From Chitinophaga sp. (lineage in GTDB: Bacteria; Bacteroidota; Bacteroidia; Chitinophagales; Chitinophagaceae), in contig NZ_JAFAIX010000006.1 of assembly GCF_019236475.1 (NCBI RefSeq), positions 1-64,000 of the forward strand: a stretch of DNA of 64,000 nucleotides, in the 5' to 3' direction. The notes beneath the pieces were generated by a model. It did no database searches. It was not told where the DNA came from and worked only from the letters and a program-made list of their open reading frames with translations. Of the stretch, positions 47,325 to 56,034 are shown piece by piece. The position numbers were made by a program, and so were the translations under genes. The number at the start of each line of letters is the position of its first letter. The first letter of the stretch is position 1.

Positions 47325-48926
47325 TTATTTTTTCTCTTCGTGATATTCCTGTTCTGTATTGATAGACCAGATATTTGATTTGGTAGTGATACCATTGCAG
47401 ATATTATCCACGGCCACCATAGCGGTCAGCATAGAGTGGTCGGAGTTGTTGTATTTGTGCATACCGTTACGTCCTACGAGGAAAATATTTTCGAACGTAT
47501 CGATATAAGCTCTGAGTTCGTCGAAGCGGTCGTAGGTACCGAAGTAGGCAGGATATGTTTTTTCCATGCGCAAGACGGTAGCATCGAGTACATCTTCATG
47601 GCGAGCCAGTCCGATTTTACATAATTCGTCAATAGCGATCTGACGGATTTCTTCCTCTTTCAATTCCCAGAAACCATCGCCGATATTGCAGAAGTATTCC
47701 ATTCCCACCCAAGTGGTATTGGGATCTTTCACCATGTAAGGACTCCAGTTATTGAATAGTTGTAAACGACCTACACGTACATCTTTTTCTTGTATGTAGA
47801 TCCAGGTATCTTTTAATTCGATAGGATTCACCGCGCCTGATTTCGGATCACTGAAGGTGAGGTTTTTCAGGAGAATACCTACTGTAATAAAATCCCTGTA
47901 TAAGAGTCCTGCAGCCACTTGGCGTACATTTTCAGGTACATCGCCTTGCATATCAGCGATGAGTTCCTGCATGGGCATAGTGGAGAAGAAATAATCGCCT
48001 TCCAAGATGGTGGCTTCGCCGGTAGTTCTATCTACTGCTTCGATAGCGGTTACTTGGTTTCCTTTTGTGAATATTTTAGTCACATCATGTTGCATGTGGA
48101 TAATGCCGCCTTTTTCTGTTACTTGATGGGCTACTTCTTCCCAGAGTTGACCAGGGCCAAATTTGGGATAGAGGAATTGTTCGATGAGGCTTGTTTCCAC
48201 ATTTTTCTGATTGATATCTTTGGGTTTACCTGCGTCCCAGGCTGATTTCAGCGCATGGGAGATGGCTTTACCGATGGAGATACCTTTGATACGTTGAGCG
48301 CCCCATTCAGCAGATATTTTATTACAAGCAATGCCCCATACTTTTTCTGTATAGTCTTTAAAGAACAGGTGGTAGAGCGTTTTGCCGAAACGATTTATCA
48401 TGAAGTCTTCCAGTGATTTCTCTTCTTTTCTTGGGAACAACTGGGCATACATATACGAGAACATAATGCTGATAGTTGTTGCCAGTCCGAGTTTACGAAG
48501 TGTATCGAGAGAAAGCTGGATGGGATAGTTAAAGAATTTTTTTAGGAAGTAGATGCGCGACAGTCGTTGACGCACTAGCATAATTAGGTCGGGATTGCGG
48601 GCTACGAGGGTATCCGTATCACTATTTTCAGGTTTCCTAACTTCTCTTGTTTTGCGTTGATAGGTAATACTGAATGCGGCCGCGGCTTCTTGTTGCAGCG
48701 GCATCATATTCATCCACCATTCCATCACGCGGTCAGATTTGGAGAAGAAGCGATGCCCTCCGATATCGATCCTGTTTCCTTTATAGTTAACGGTTTTCGA
48801 TATTCCACCGATGTCTGTGCTTTTTTCCAGGACTACAGGGGTAATGTTGGTGCGTTGCAGTAGTTCATATGCGGCAGTAAGGCCTGCGGGGCCTGCCCCA
48901 ATGATGATTGCTTTTTTTGCTGGCAT
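47325..48926 (-). CDS. FAD/NAD(P)-binding oxidoreductase, UDP-galactopyranose mutase-like
   Basis: This 533-residue flavoprotein has the N-terminal Rossmann fingerprint [20 protein letters not shown] (residues 6-25) and the second FAD motif [20 protein letters not shown] (about 42-61), followed by [14 protein letters not shown]. The C-terminal FAD-closing block is [20 protein letters not shown]. The family includes UDP-galactopyranose mutase-type and protoporphyrinogen oxidase-type enzymes. The GGHRFFSKS motif and the link with a glycosyltransferase-like membrane protein point to nucleotide-sugar or lipid-linked sugar chemistry. The exact reaction is not known. Confidence 0.8.
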   Translation of the reverse strand: MPAKKAIIIGAGPAGLTAAYELLQRTNITPVVLEKSTDIGGISKTVNYKGNRIDIGGHRFFSKSDRVMEWWMNMMPLQQEAAAAFSITYQRKTREVRKPENSDTDTLVARNPDLIMLVRQRLSRIYFLKKFFNYPIQLSLDTLRKLGLATTISIMFSYMYAQLFPRKEEKSLEDFMINRFGKTLYHLFFKDYTEKVWGIACNKISAEWGAQRIKGISIGKAISHALKSAWDAGKPKDINQKNVETSLIEQFLYPKFGPGQLWEEVAHQVTEKGGIIHMQHDVTKIFTKGNQVTAIEAVDRTTGEATILEGDYFFSTMPMQELIADMQGDVPENVRQVAAGLLYRDFITVGILLKNLTFSDPKSGAVNPIELKDTWIYIQEKDVRVGRLQLFNNWSPYMVKDPNTTWVGMEYFCNIGDGFWELKEEEIRQIAIDELCKIGLARHEDVLDATVLRMEKTYPAYFGTYDRFDELRAYIDTFENIFLVGRNGMHKYNNSDHSMLTAMVAVDNICNGITTKSNIWSINTEQEYHEEKK

Positions 48927-49079
48927 ACTATTATGGTTTTATCAACAGCATTTCCTGCAGTGAGGAAGCACTGTTTTTGAGGGTATAGACTTCAGGGGTA
49001 GAATAGTATACAAGTATACCAGTCGCTACTGAAATGAGATGTCAGCGGCAACAAAAAAGACAATATAATTATGAGAAAA

Positions 49080-49937
49080 TTAGAATTTCCACTTATAGAA
49101 AAACACGGGAGAGGCTTCTCCTTCGCTGATAGTCACATAACCATCATTGTTTGGGGTAATCGTGATGCCTTCGCCTTGTTTTTCGGGGATGTAAGGAAGT
49201 TGGGTACCGGGGCGCGACATGGCCTGTTCTACAGTTTCACCTGTTTTACGATGCCAGTAATAAACAGTAGTGAGGGTTTTGATAACGATATGATGTCCAT
49301 CTTTGGAGATATCGCCGGCAGTGACCCAGGTAAAAGGAAGGGTGAGGAGATCTTTGAGCACTGCATGATCGCCATCTTTAAATAGGAGCGGGGTTTTATA
49401 GAGGTGAACAGCTTTTTGTCGCTTGCTGATAATATAAATATTTTTAGAGATAGGGTCTACCATTAATGATTCTGCATCTTTGGGTTTATCGGGGTATTCT
49501 AGTTTCAGGACATCCGCTGTTATGCTCGCTTTAGCAGCAGGAACAGTGGTGGGTTCTAGGAAGCGATATATTTTGATATGATTGCGCACAGCGGCATTAT
49601 CGCCAATATCACCTATATACACATAGCTTTTTCCTTTTTCGGGGCCGATGCCTTCCGCGATATCTTCCCAGTCTCTATTAGACGCGTTTTCAATGCGTAA
49701 AACACTTACCACATGTGCGTTGCTGTTTATTAGAAATACGTCCGGTTTATTGCCACTGTCGTTGTGCGTCCAGTAGTAGCCTTTCAGTGGTACGCTGGAG
49801 GCGATTCCAGAGGCTTCTTCCAGTTTATCGTTGTCAATTTTTCCCAGCAATACCGGTTTTACGGTGGTATTGTCCTGGGCTGCAGCGGTGAGCGTCAGGG
49901 AGAGAAAAGCAGCGAGTGTGAGGAAGATGCGGCGCAT
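49080..49937 (-). CDS. Secreted protein, likely beta-propeller (esterase-like/phytase-like repeat)
   Basis: This 285-residue protein has a clear signal peptide (residues 1-20, FLSLTLTAAAQ). The mature part holds repeated beta-strand blades such as YYWTHNDSGNKPDVFLINSN, RDWEDIAEGIGPEKGKSYVY and IGDIGDNAAVRNHIKIYRF. The combination HNDSG, DWEDIA, IGDIGDN and EG(I/V)T is a pattern seen in uncharacterised Bacteroidota and actinobacterial proteins, and the propeller fold and substrate are inferred. It stands alone on the minus strand; the 153 bases upstream of the neighbouring flavoprotein gene (48927-49079) hold nothing recognisable. Confidence 0.6.
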   Translation of the reverse strand: MRRIFLTLAAFLSLTLTAAAQDNTTVKPVLLGKIDNDKLEEASGIASSVPLKGYYWTHNDSGNKPDVFLINSNAHVVSVLRIENASNRDWEDIAEGIGPEKGKSYVYIGDIGDNAAVRNHIKIYRFLEPTTVPAAKASITADVLKLEYPDKPKDAESLMVDPISKNIYIISKRQKAVHLYKTPLLFKDGDHAVLKDLLTLPFTWVTAGDISKDGHHIVIKTLTTVYYWHRKTGETVEQAMSRPGTQLPYIPEKQGEGITITPNNDGYVTISEGEASPVFFYKWKF

Positions 49938-50050
49938 GAGATTTGGGTTTTAGCCGCTGTTAATTTAGGAATAATTACGCGAAAATGGCCGTTTGAGTTG
50001 ATACTGAAGGGCTTTTAATGAAAAAAATATTGGGATTTCAGGAGAAAAAT

Positions 50051-50080
50051 TTGGTAAAAATAAAAGAAAATGTACCTTTG
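50051..50080 (+). promoter_or_regulatory. Promoter of tRNA-Gln(CUG)
   Basis: TTG at 50051-50053 and TACCTTTG at 50073-50080, 19 bases apart, are a full match to the Bacteroidota promoter pattern. Confidence 0.8.
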
Positions 50081-50146
50081 CCCTCCCGAAACAATGATGC
50101 TTTGGTGAGATTTTATCAAAGGATACATTCAGTAGGAAATAGAAAT

Positions 50147-50217
50147 TGCCCAATAGTATAACGGTAGTACGACAGACTCTGACTCTGTTTGTCTTGGTTC
50201 GAATCCAGGTTGGGCAA
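50147..50217 (+). tRNA. tRNA-Gln (anticodon CUG)
   Basis: The acceptor stem is TGCCCAA/TTGGGCA, D arm GTAT/GTAC, anticodon stem ACAGA/TCTGT with loop CTCTGAC (anticodon CTG), T arm with TTCGAAT loop and discriminator A. CCA is not encoded. It reads CAG codons, complementing the two UUG copies in this window. It is the gene immediately before the A+T-rich ATPase-nuclease gene. Confidence 0.95.
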
Positions 50218-50228
50218 CGAAAAAATTG

Positions 50229-50257
50229 AAACCGCGCTAGTCGCGGTTTTTTTATTT
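50229..50257 (+). terminator. Terminator of tRNA-Gln(CUG)
   Basis: aaaccgcg (50229-50236) pairs with cgcggttt (50242-50249), followed by a T-run and ATTTT. Confidence 0.85.
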
Positions 50258-50654
50258 TATTCATATTATTGAAATAGTTAATACTATTGACTCCACTAAA
50301 TGGCAGTTTATTCCTCATAGTTTTCGTACGCTATCGTTTTTGAATATTTAGAAGTGAAAATAAAGGGAATAACAGATATCGCTACTTTATGTTTTTGTCG
50401 GATGTTTATGATATGGATTTGATATAGAGAGATTGGTTTGAGAAAAGGGTTTATACATTAGATAATGAAATAAATATTTCAATTTATTTTACGCTTAACA
50501 AAGAAGTCGGAATGATCAGCAATATATTGAATTGAGATAGGTCAGATAAGGATTTAAATGTAAATGTATTCCCATTGAATTGTTGTGAAAAATAGTTTCG
50601 CATCCTAATTTAATTAGTTTTAAAATTGCTATTTTAGATGGTAATTTATCTCTA
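50258..50654 (+). other. A+T-rich gene-free stretch before the ATPase-nuclease gene
   Basis: This stretch of nearly 400 bases is strikingly rich in A and T and holds no supported ORF, no integrase remnant and no repeat of the tRNA 3' end. No standard -33/-7 promoter stood out. It probably came in with the downstream gene and should contain its promoter. Confidence 0.5.
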
Positions 50655-52715
50655 ATGGAACAGCAATTAGTATTACCAAAATTTCATACAAATTCTGCGG
50701 GTAAAGTTAGAAATACACAATTATCTAGAGGAAAGGCTATGTGGCCTCTTTATGAATCTATAAGTAATGCTATACATGCAATTGAAGAAAAGGGTAATCT
50801 TGATTCAGGAGAAATTATTATAACCCTACTACGAAATGGGGAGCTTACTACGCTGGAGGAAATGAAGAACGTGGAGATATCACCAGTCAAATCATTTATT
50901 ATTGAAGACAATGGAATTGGTTTCAATGAGCGCAATTTTCATTCTTTCTTGACAGCTGAATCAGAATACAAAATTGATAAAGGTGCTAAAGGTATTGGTA
51001 GATTTGTCTGCTTGAAGGCATTTAGATCAATAGCTTTCGATAGTATTTATATAGAATGTAATGCGCAGAGACAAAGGCGTTATTTTAGTTTAAAACCATC
51101 TGGTTTTGACGAGTATATATTAGAGTCCAGCGCGGAGAATAGAACGGGGACTATAGTGTATCTAGATACGATTCGTCCGGAGTTTCAGAGAGGTATACCT
51201 AAATCATTGAAAGAAATAGGTCATAAAATAATCGAGCATTTTCTAATTTATTTTGTTCTTAACAAATGCCCATACATTCGTATACTTGAAAGTAACAACA
51301 GCGAAATATTACTTCAGGATTTATATGGAGAAACTATCGGAACAAGTCATACTGAAGCAGAGATAATTATTGAGGATAGGTTTTCATTTAAGTTACACTT
51401 AATAAAACTTTATGAAAATAAAGGAGGGCACAAAATCCATTATTGTGCTAATGAAAGAGAAGTGTTTGCTGAAAACCTGGTTAAATATATTCCTGATTTA
51501 GGAAAACTTATTAAGGATGCCGATGGCAAGGAATTTACATATCAATGCTATGTTACTGGTAATTTCCTGGACATCAATGTCGATAATGAAAGAACTGATT
51601 TTCACTTTCCAGTTGGAGATAATGATGATGAAATAGAGGTTGATAACTTAGAAGACCTGTCCTTAAAACAGATACGAACAAAAGTTATTGATACATTAGA
51701 AAAGCTATTAGAAAGCTATCTGTCAGAAATCAGGGAGACTAAATTTTTTCAGTATAGAGATCATATCAGTGAAAATGCACCACAGTACAAACCTCTTGTA
51801 AAATATAAGTCTGATATAATAAAAATGATGCCTCCAAACTTGTCTGGGAACAAGTTAAATATTGAATTGTTCAAGATTCAAAATGATCTTGAATTGGAGA
51901 TAAAAGAATTGGGAGAAAGTATATTGAAAGTTAGTGATGATATTCGGTCTTCGCAGGATTACATGAAGAGGTATGAGGAGTATATTGAGAAATTTAATGA
52001 TATTGGCAAATCTAATTTAGCAAGATACATTGTCCATCGGAAAGCAGTAATCGAGTTGCTTGATATTTCATTGGGTGCCGATGAAAATGGGGAATTCCAA
52101 ACAGAAGAAACTATTCATAATATTTTCTTCCCGATTCGTAAGGAGTCGGATGAAATAAGTTATGAACAGCAAAATTTATGGTTAATTGATGAAAGACTTT
52201 CATACCATTACTATTTAGCTTCTGATAAGGTAATAAATCAAATTCCTGTTCTTGAAGGAATTGAAAGTAAAGACCGATTGGATCTATTAATCTTCAACTC
52301 AAGTTTTGCTTTTGTCAACGACGAAGCCCCGCATAATTCGTTTGTTATAGTTGAGTTTAAGAGACCGGAACGGAACCACTATTCTATCTCAACCGAGAAG
52401 AAGAATCCTGTTGATCAAGTTATTTCTTATATTAGAATCATCCGTGAAAATGGGGCAACTGATAGACGTGGTAAATTGATTCAACTTGATAAAGATAAGA
52501 CTCCATTTTACGCATATATTGTCTGTGATTTCAATCAAAGCCTGACAAAGATCCTTGAAGACAGAGATTATAAACGAACTCCAGATAATTTGGGCTTCTT
52601 TAATTTTCATGAAAAGTATAACGCTTACATAGAGGTAATCTCTTATCAAAAAATGCTCAAAGATGCTAAAAGTAGGAACCGGGTTTTATTTGAAAAATTG
52701 GGTCTCCCTCATTAA
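50655..52715 (+). CDS. GHKL-type ATPase fused to a PD-(D/E)XK nuclease-like domain
   Basis: This 686-residue protein has an N-terminal Hsp90/MutL-type ATP-binding domain: N-box around E34-SISNAIHAI, DNGIGF (85-90) and the lid GAKGIGRF (110-117). The middle is helical, with a likely coiled coil at about 400-450. The C-terminal region shows D543 in RLDLLIF, E567-F-K569 in FVIVEFKRPER and Q588VISY592, the D/ExK/QxxxY arrangement of RecB/Cas4-like PD-(D/E)XK nucleases. ATP-gated cutting of DNA is inferred. The gene stands alone between tRNA-Gln and a terminator. It is A+T-rich (18 and 22 G+C in two 60-base lines counted, against 28 in a neighbour's line) and is probably horizontally acquired. Prokaryotic MutL/MORC-type ATPases are known to associate with restriction systems. 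Confidence 0.8.
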   Translation: MEQQLVLPKFHTNSAGKVRNTQLSRGKAMWPLYESISNAIHAIEEKGNLDSGEIIITLLRNGELTTLEEMKNVEISPVKSFIIEDNGIGFNERNFHSFLTAESEYKIDKGAKGIGRFVCLKAFRSIAFDSIYIECNAQRQRRYFSLKPSGFDEYILESSAENRTGTIVYLDTIRPEFQRGIPKSLKEIGHKIIEHFLIYFVLNKCPYIRILESNNSEILLQDLYGETIGTSHTEAEIIIEDRFSFKLHLIKLYENKGGHKIHYCANEREVFAENLVKYIPDLGKLIKDADGKEFTYQCYVTGNFLDINVDNERTDFHFPVGDNDDEIEVDNLEDLSLKQIRTKVIDTLEKLLESYLSEIRETKFFQYRDHISENAPQYKPLVKYKSDIIKMMPPNLSGNKLNIELFKIQNDLELEIKELGESILKVSDDIRSSQDYMKRYEEYIEKFNDIGKSNLARYIVHRKAVIELLDISLGADENGEFQTEETIHNIFFPIRKESDEISYEQQNLWLIDERLSYHYYLASDKVINQIPVLEGIESKDRLDLLIFNSSFAFVNDEAPHNSFVIVEFKRPERNHYSISTEKKNPVDQVISYIRIIRENGATDRRGKLIQLDKDKTPFYAYIVCDFNQSLTKILEDRDYKRTPDNLGFFNFHEKYNAYIEVISYQKMLKDAKSRNRVLFEKLGLPH

Positions 52716-52761
52716 TACCCATAAGGAAAGATAAATTGTTCTTGCTTGAATTAATAAAATG

Positions 52762-52795
52762 AAGCCGGCAATTCTCCATTACCGGCTTTATTTTA
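52762..52795. terminator. Terminator between convergent genes
   Basis: aagccgg (52762-52768) pairs with ccggctt (52782-52788) around a 13-base loop that can extend the stem with one mismatch, followed by TATTTTATTT. It can serve the ATPase-nuclease gene (plus) and the DUF3472 gene (minus). Confidence 0.7.
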
Positions 52796-54166
52796 TTTCG
52801 CATTGTTAATCGCATGATCTACCTGCGCTTCCAATTGTTTCAGATCCGTCACTGGAATGTTAGTTCCTTTCGGGATGGTGGTGAACTGGTTATATTGGGT
52901 AGCGCTATATCCGCCAGAGCTCATATAGAAAAGGTCCTTTTGATTTGGATCCTGGCCTCCGGCATAATCGCAACGCTGGCCTGGAGCGCCATCGGTGTAG
53001 GTCATACGGGCACGGTTAAACGAAACCCAATCCCCTCCGCCGGCAATCTTCCCCCAAGCATTACCATATAAGGCCTTGCGGGTTTGTTGTCCATTACCAG
53101 GGCCGAAGTTCTCCAAGAAAGAATAGTATCCGTCAAAGAAACGTGTTTCGCGCGGTGCTTTCCAACTGGCCATATATTGCCATCCGTCTTTTTCATTATC
53201 CTTAAACCAAGCGGAATAGACTACAAAATTATCTGGCAGTTTACGCATGTTCATGATGAACTGCACTTTGGTGCCGGTTTTCCACATATACTTACGATAA
53301 GTCTGGCCACCAGTACCCTCGTTGCCAAAGCCACCGCCGGTAACATCTTTCCCTTTTTCCAACAGGGTTACTCTGTCTGTCTGGCCTACTTTATTACGGT
53401 CTACGCCTTCATTGGAACTATCCCATACACTGAATAAAACCCTTCTCTCTGTACTCCTGTTGACCTGTATGCCGAAATACCCTCTATAAAAGCCCAGGCT
53501 CATGTAATACGTATACATGGGATCATATCCTACCGGAACCGTGATCTCGCCGTATAACCAGTCATATTCGCGTTTAACCTGGTCTTCCGGACCGAAACGG
53601 AGATGCACGGAAGGAGAGGAAAGATATTTTGTCTGATGTACCTCTGCACTATCGCCGGAAACGGTTTCGAATGTAAGTTGGGATACTTGCAGGAATTCTT
53701 TGCCAGTCTTGCGTTTCGGTTGTAGTTCAAAACGATAGTAACCGGCATCACCGATATTCAGATTGGCAACAAATACACGACTACTATCGGATTCGAAGTG
53801 TAACTTGGCTTGTTGTGGGCGGAAGGAGCCATCTGTACGGGTGATATTTAATATAAGGTCCGATTTATCTCCTGCAGGCAATTTGCCATGGAGATACACT
53901 TTGTAAACAGCAGGTTTGGCATATAGATACCAACTGATATTGGTGCCGGCATCTGTCCAGTTATGTATTTCAGCAGAAGGTCTATCCTGGTTGTAACGAA
54001 CGGGATTATCCTCTCTGTAAGGTTCTACATAAGATTTATTGGCGGGAATGATGAACGTCTTTTTACCAATGTTCGTAGAATCATTCCCGTTATAGGTAGC
54101 TGCTGTAGCGAAGAGCGGAAGACTCACCGCCAACATACCAATATGACGTTTCAGGTGACTGAGCAT
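52793..54166 (-). CDS. Exported DUF3472 protein with DUF5077-like N-terminal domain (import locus 3)
   Basis: This 457-residue protein has a signal peptide (about residues 1-22, MLAVSLPLFATA). The N-terminal half looks like a carbohydrate-binding-type beta sandwich (DUF5077: WYLYAKPAVYKVYLHGKLPA, with AGYYRFELQP). The C-terminal half matches DUF3472 (GEITVPVGYDPMYTYYMSLG, then GYFGIQVNRSTERRVLFSVW and YSFLENFGPGNGQQTRKALY). These domains occur together in Bacteroidota polysaccharide loci, with no proven activity. It is the last gene of locus 3 and is separated from it by a hairpin at 54185-54212, so it may be expressed at a lower level. Confidence 0.82.
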   Translation of the reverse strand: MLSHLKRHIGMLAVSLPLFATAATYNGNDSTNIGKKTFIIPANKSYVEPYREDNPVRYNQDRPSAEIHNWTDAGTNISWYLYAKPAVYKVYLHGKLPAGDKSDLILNITRTDGSFRPQQAKLHFESDSSRVFVANLNIGDAGYYRFELQPKRKTGKEFLQVSQLTFETVSGDSAEVHQTKYLSSPSVHLRFGPEDQVKREYDWLYGEITVPVGYDPMYTYYMSLGFYRGYFGIQVNRSTERRVLFSVWDSSNEGVDRNKVGQTDRVTLLEKGKDVTGGGFGNEGTGGQTYRKYMWKTGTKVQFIMNMRKLPDNFVVYSAWFKDNEKDGWQYMASWKAPRETRFFDGYYSFLENFGPGNGQQTRKALYGNAWGKIAGGGDWVSFNRARMTYTDGAPGQRCDYAGGQDPNQKDLFYMSSGGYSATQYNQFTTIPKGTNIPVTDLKQLEAQVDHAINNAK

Positions 54167-54184
54167 ATCATTATTGCTTGAAAA

Positions 54185-54212
54185 GAAGGCTGGCTAAATT
54201 TAGCCAGCCTTC
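54185..54212 (-). terminator. Hairpin between the DUF5007-like and DUF3472 genes
   Basis: A perfect 14-bp palindrome, gaaggctggctaaa/tttagccagccttc, is followed on the minus strand by TTTTC. It could end transcription partially inside locus 3, or process the mRNA. Confidence 0.65.
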
Positions 54213-54225
54213 AGTGAAAATGGAA

Positions 54226-55281
54226 TTATTTTTTCATAGTACACTGCAAATTCAGCTCGTATACGTAACTGCCTGGTGTCAGAATTCTTGTATTCATCCT
54301 GACGTTCAGGTTAACTGGTTGTTTGTTCCATTCTCCATATGGAGTGGAGTTTGGTGGGAACCAGTTTCTCGCGTCAGCGGTATCAATAGATTGAATATAC
54401 TGACTATAAATACGATAATAGCAGTTGATACCATTGCTCTGGCTTTCCCAATAAGTATGTGGGAAAGGAACCGTTGCAAACTGGTGAATAGTTGCAGTAT
54501 CGTTGGTGAAAGTCTTTACCGCAAATGTTGCCATCGTTTTCAGGAAAGAACTACCGCTAGGACGTTTCTGCAATGCATTTGGCGGGAAGATATTACCATA
54601 TTTGTCTTTTACAACGAATATTACCTGGTTTGGTTCATTAGCTACCTTTTTAATCTTCAGCCATGCAGTAGTAGAACGACCAATCAGTTGATCAATCCAG
54701 TCTGCATCATAGGAGAAACGGATCGCTTCTTCCTTGTCGGTTTTACCAGCAAGCGCGTATGGTGCGTTTACATATTCGTATTCTTTCTGTGCATTCACGA
54801 TAATATCACAGATGTTTTTATACTGCTTGGTACCTCTTGGATTGGAGATCTGAAGATCAATGGTATAGGTGCCAGGAGGAACGTTGGTCGTAACATCCGA
54901 GAAGATCAACTGTCCGCTGGCAGCCAGAATTTCCAATGGTTTCTTCTTGGCTTTTGAGCGCTTGGCATTGATCAAATCGAAAGTAGTATCGGTTACCGGA
55001 TCGTATGGTTTTGTCCATACATAGGTGTCAAACTCCTGGAAGAATACATCCGCATGTTTACCAGTCGCTTTGTCGCGTACATCCAGCAGCGTTACATTCA
55101 AAGGAGGAGTAGAGTTGTCCGGAATAATACCGGCAGACATTTTAAAGGACCCTTGTGTGATGGTGAGTGGATTATCGGCATAGCGAGGATAATCACTCAA
55201 GTAACCTGTTTCCACTTTTTGGCAGGCAGTAAAACCAGCTATCAGCGGCAGGCAGGCGAATATGATATGTTTGAATTTCAT
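54226..55281 (-). CDS. DUF5007-like surface lipoprotein (import locus 3)
   Basis: This 351-residue lipoprotein has signal MKFKHIIFACLPLIAGFTAC with lipid-bearing C20, then QKVETGYLSDYPRYADNPLT. The mature part is beta-rich with segments such as GTYTIDLQISNPRGTKQYKN and ends SYVYELNLQCTMKK. The position after a fasciclin-like gene in a SusC/SusD locus is where DUF5007 proteins usually lie; the family name is given from this context and general resemblance. It may be a surface glycan-binding or ligand-presenting protein. The function is unknown. Confidence 0.6.
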   Translation of the reverse strand: MKFKHIIFACLPLIAGFTACQKVETGYLSDYPRYADNPLTITQGSFKMSAGIIPDNSTPPLNVTLLDVRDKATGKHADVFFQEFDTYVWTKPYDPVTDTTFDLINAKRSKAKKKPLEILAASGQLIFSDVTTNVPPGTYTIDLQISNPRGTKQYKNICDIIVNAQKEYEYVNAPYALAGKTDKEEAIRFSYDADWIDQLIGRSTTAWLKIKKVANEPNQVIFVVKDKYGNIFPPNALQKRPSGSSFLKTMATFAVKTFTNDTATIHQFATVPFPHTYWESQSNGINCYYRIYSQYIQSIDTADARNWFPPNSTPYGEWNKQPVNLNVRMNTRILTPGSYVYELNLQCTMKK

Positions 55282-55306
55282 TGTACTGATTTAAGAAGAT
55301 TAAAGA

Positions 55307-56005
55307 CTATCTGCCATAGAAGTTGAACAAGTGACTATTGGCCATTACATGCACTACACCATTGGTAGTGAGTATACCGGAAGTCTGACAAATGGTTGCA
55401 ACGTCTGTAAGTTTAGGATCGCCGCTAGGATCTACCAATTGATTGTTTACCATAATATCCGGATCGCCGATTACTCTGCGGGCAGATACAAGGAAACCAG
55501 TGGTGGTCATCATGCCGCTGTTGATGTAGGTATATTTAGTGAGATACAACCACAAAGGAGCGCCAGTTGTCAATGATTCAAAGGATTGACCTTTCTCTGT
55601 CATTTGATCGCGGTTGATCTTACCCTTGAAGCAATATCTTCCCAGGGAATCACGGAGCATTTGTGGAGTGAATTCCTTGAAGAGAGAATCCAGTGTATAG
55701 TCCAGTTTTTCAGAGATTTTTCTTGCAGCGTCTCTTCTTGCAGCAAGGTATTTATTGATGCAATAGTTGGTAGGCGCAAAGAAGGTGACATCTCCATTAA
55801 TCACATCTTTCATACCTGCTTTGTCAATCAACAGCAGTGTGGTATCGAAGAGATGCCAGGAATTGTTCTTCAGATAATCATAAGTGGTCATGTTCACATG
55901 CGGGTCGGAGACACCACCATCAATGATTTGACTTTTCTTACAGCTAGCGAGGGTATACACGATCATCAGCACAGTAGCCGTTTTCAAAAAAATATGTTTC
56001 ATCAT
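55307..56005 (-). CDS. Fasciclin-domain lipoprotein (import locus 3)
   Basis: This 232-residue lipoprotein has signal MMKHIFLKTATVLMIVYTLA followed by SCKKS (lipid-bearing C22). The body contains a single fasciclin (FAS1)-like domain: GDVTFFAPTNYCINKYL near residues 75-90, and a C-terminal GILTTNGVVHVMANSHLF that matches the H2-box end of FAS1. FAS1 domains mediate adhesion or ligand contact. The ATG at 56005 (or 56002) was chosen because it begins the signal; an upstream start would add 16 residues. It lies between SusD and the DUF5007-like gene of the same transcript. Confidence 0.82.
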   Translation of the reverse strand: MMKHIFLKTATVLMIVYTLASCKKSQIIDGGVSDPHVNMTTYDYLKNNSWHLFDTTLLLIDKAGMKDVINGDVTFFAPTNYCINKYLAARRDAARKISEKLDYTLDSLFKEFTPQMLRDSLGRYCFKGKINRDQMTEKGQSFESLTTGAPLWLYLTKYTYINSGMMTTTGFLVSARRVIGDPDIMVNNQLVDPSGDPKLTDVATICQTSGILTTNGVVHVMANSHLFNFYGR

Positions 56006-56034
56006 TTTTTGCAATTGATGTAATGAATTTTTGA

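Noticed and set aside
50147..52795. Integrative element ending in a repeat of the tRNA-Gln 3' end
   Set aside because: No second copy of the tRNA 3' end (ttcgaatccaggttgggca) was found up to 52800 and no integrase gene is present, so the island status rests on composition only.
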